From: Nocardia cyriacigeorgica | Lineage (GTDB): Bacteria; Actinomycetota; Actinomycetes; Mycobacteriales; Mycobacteriaceae | Assembly: GCF_010858045.1 (NCBI RefSeq) | Contig: NZ_JAAGVC010000008.1 | Coordinates: forward strand, 1 to 64,000 | DNA length: 64,000 bases | Direction of reading: 5' to 3' | In this document: positions 63,518 through 64,000 of the stretch, one piece after another | How positions within the stretch are numbered: the stretch's first letter is position 1 | How the letters are laid out: each line of letters begins with the position of its first letter | The notes under the pieces: generated by a model | The model's input: only the letters and a program-made list of their open reading frames with translations | The model's database searches: none | Told to the model about the DNA's origin: nothing | Translations under genes and position numbers: made by a program

Positions 63518-64000
63518 ATGCCGTCGAAGGATGCGCGGGCGTCGATGCTGTCGACGCCGGGTGTGGTCGACGAAGCCCTGATGCGTGAGATTCGCTCTTA
63601 TGCCGATAAGCCGACCGAGAACGACCTCGGCGTGGTCACGGCATCGACGATCTCGCGCTACGCCCGTGCAGTGGGGCTGACCGATCCGATCCACTACGAC
63701 AGCGAGGCTGCCCGTGCACACGGGTTCCGCGATGTCGTCGCCCCGCTGAATCTGCTGCCCTCGATCGTCGACTGGACCGCGGGCGCGCCGGTGGAAGAGC
63801 TTCGGCCCGACGGGACATCGGTAGACGAATCGACAGTGGGGGTGCCGACGAGCGGCTATCGCATCATGGGCGGCGGCGAGCGGATGGAGTTCCACGAACC
63901 ACTCGTGGCCGGAGATCGGGTGATCGTGACTGCCCGCCTCGTCGACGTCGACCTACGACAGACACGAAGTGGGCCGATGCTGGTCGTTCGCTACCACAAC
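63518..64000 (+). CDS. MaoC-like dehydratase N-terminal domain protein (runs off right edge)
   Basis: 161 codons of a hot-dog-fold hydratase of the MaoC N-terminal (FAS1 dehydratase-like) type: VVTASTISRYARAVGLTDPI HYDSEAARAHGF, RDVVAPLNLLPSI and EFHEPLVAGDRVIVTARLVD. Hydrates enoyl-CoA, often on bulky side chains, usually together with a second MaoC subunit. GGGAG lies 4 nt before the ATG. The first gene of an operon continuing beyond the window. Confidence 0.85.
   Translation, partial: MPSKDARASMLSTPGVVDEALMREIRSYADKPTENDLGVVTASTISRYARAVGLTDPIHYDSEAARAHGFRDVVAPLNLLPSIVDWTAGAPVEELRPDGTSVDESTVGVPTSGYRIMGGGERMEFHEPLVAGDRVIVTARLVDVDLRQTRSGPMLVVRYHN

Overview
The window looks like chromosomal DNA of a high-GC mycolic-acid actinomycete, most likely Nocardiaceae (Nocardia or Rhodococcus). 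Supporting this are very GC-rich third codon positions, a carboxylic acid reductase very like the Nocardia enzyme, an AlkB hydroxylase, a SigF/SigB-type sigma factor, a mycofactocin-type dehydrogenase, an alpha-methylacyl-CoA racemase close to the M. tuberculosis enzyme, and several probably leaderless starts. This placement rests on remembered family sequences, not on a search.

1-13 kb is ordinary core or semi-core sequence: a carboxylic acid reductase cut by the left edge, an orphan stress sigma factor, a DJ-1/PfpI protein, a MerR regulator divergent from Hsp20, an AlkB without rubredoxin, a beta-lactamase-like lipoprotein, and small regulator-target pairs (MarR/SnoaL-like, YafY/RidA). 13.3-17.4 kb is a scar. 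A tRNA-Leu(GAG) has the 3' end of a decayed serine recombinase running into it. Next to it are an N-terminally short XRE/MmyB regulator, a metallo-beta-lactamase-fold hydrolase, a small secreted protein broken by an in-frame amber codon, and about 0.9 kb of non-coding or degenerate DNA.

17.4-64 kb is a large catabolic island running off the right edge. It holds about nine oxidoreductases of the SDR/MDR/LLM/NPD types, two acyl-CoA dehydrogenases, two enoyl-CoA hydratases, FadB and FadA, a second thiolase, an acyl-CoA ligase, a racemase (Mcr), a P450 with its ferredoxin, a Baeyer-Villiger monooxygenase, four hydrolases or esterases, an MFS transporter, and five regulators or regulator-like genes. 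My reading is hydroxylation (P450), oxidation to a ketone (mycofactocin SDR and others), Baeyer-Villiger insertion, ester or lactone hydrolysis, CoA activation, racemisation of methyl branches and beta-oxidation. The substrate would be a cyclic or branched hydrophobic compound, which I cannot name.

Two features stand out. First, an operon at 25-29 kb encodes a split version of mammalian ACAD11 (APH-fold kinase, SDR, and an acyl-CoA dehydrogenase with ACAD11 signature motifs), and a second kinase with a small partner protein lies at 32-33.4 kb. Together they resemble the Pseudomonas lva route, in which 4-hydroxyacyl-CoAs are phosphorylated and then dehydrated. This fits the hydroxy acids that a BVMO and hydrolase would release. 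Second, a short element (TATAGGWTTA followed by TTGATTC or a variant) recurs between nearly all divergent operons from 19.8 to 63.5 kb, which suggests one regulon. Two larger promoter duplications (31.25/45.7 kb and 19.7/22.3 kb) are also present.
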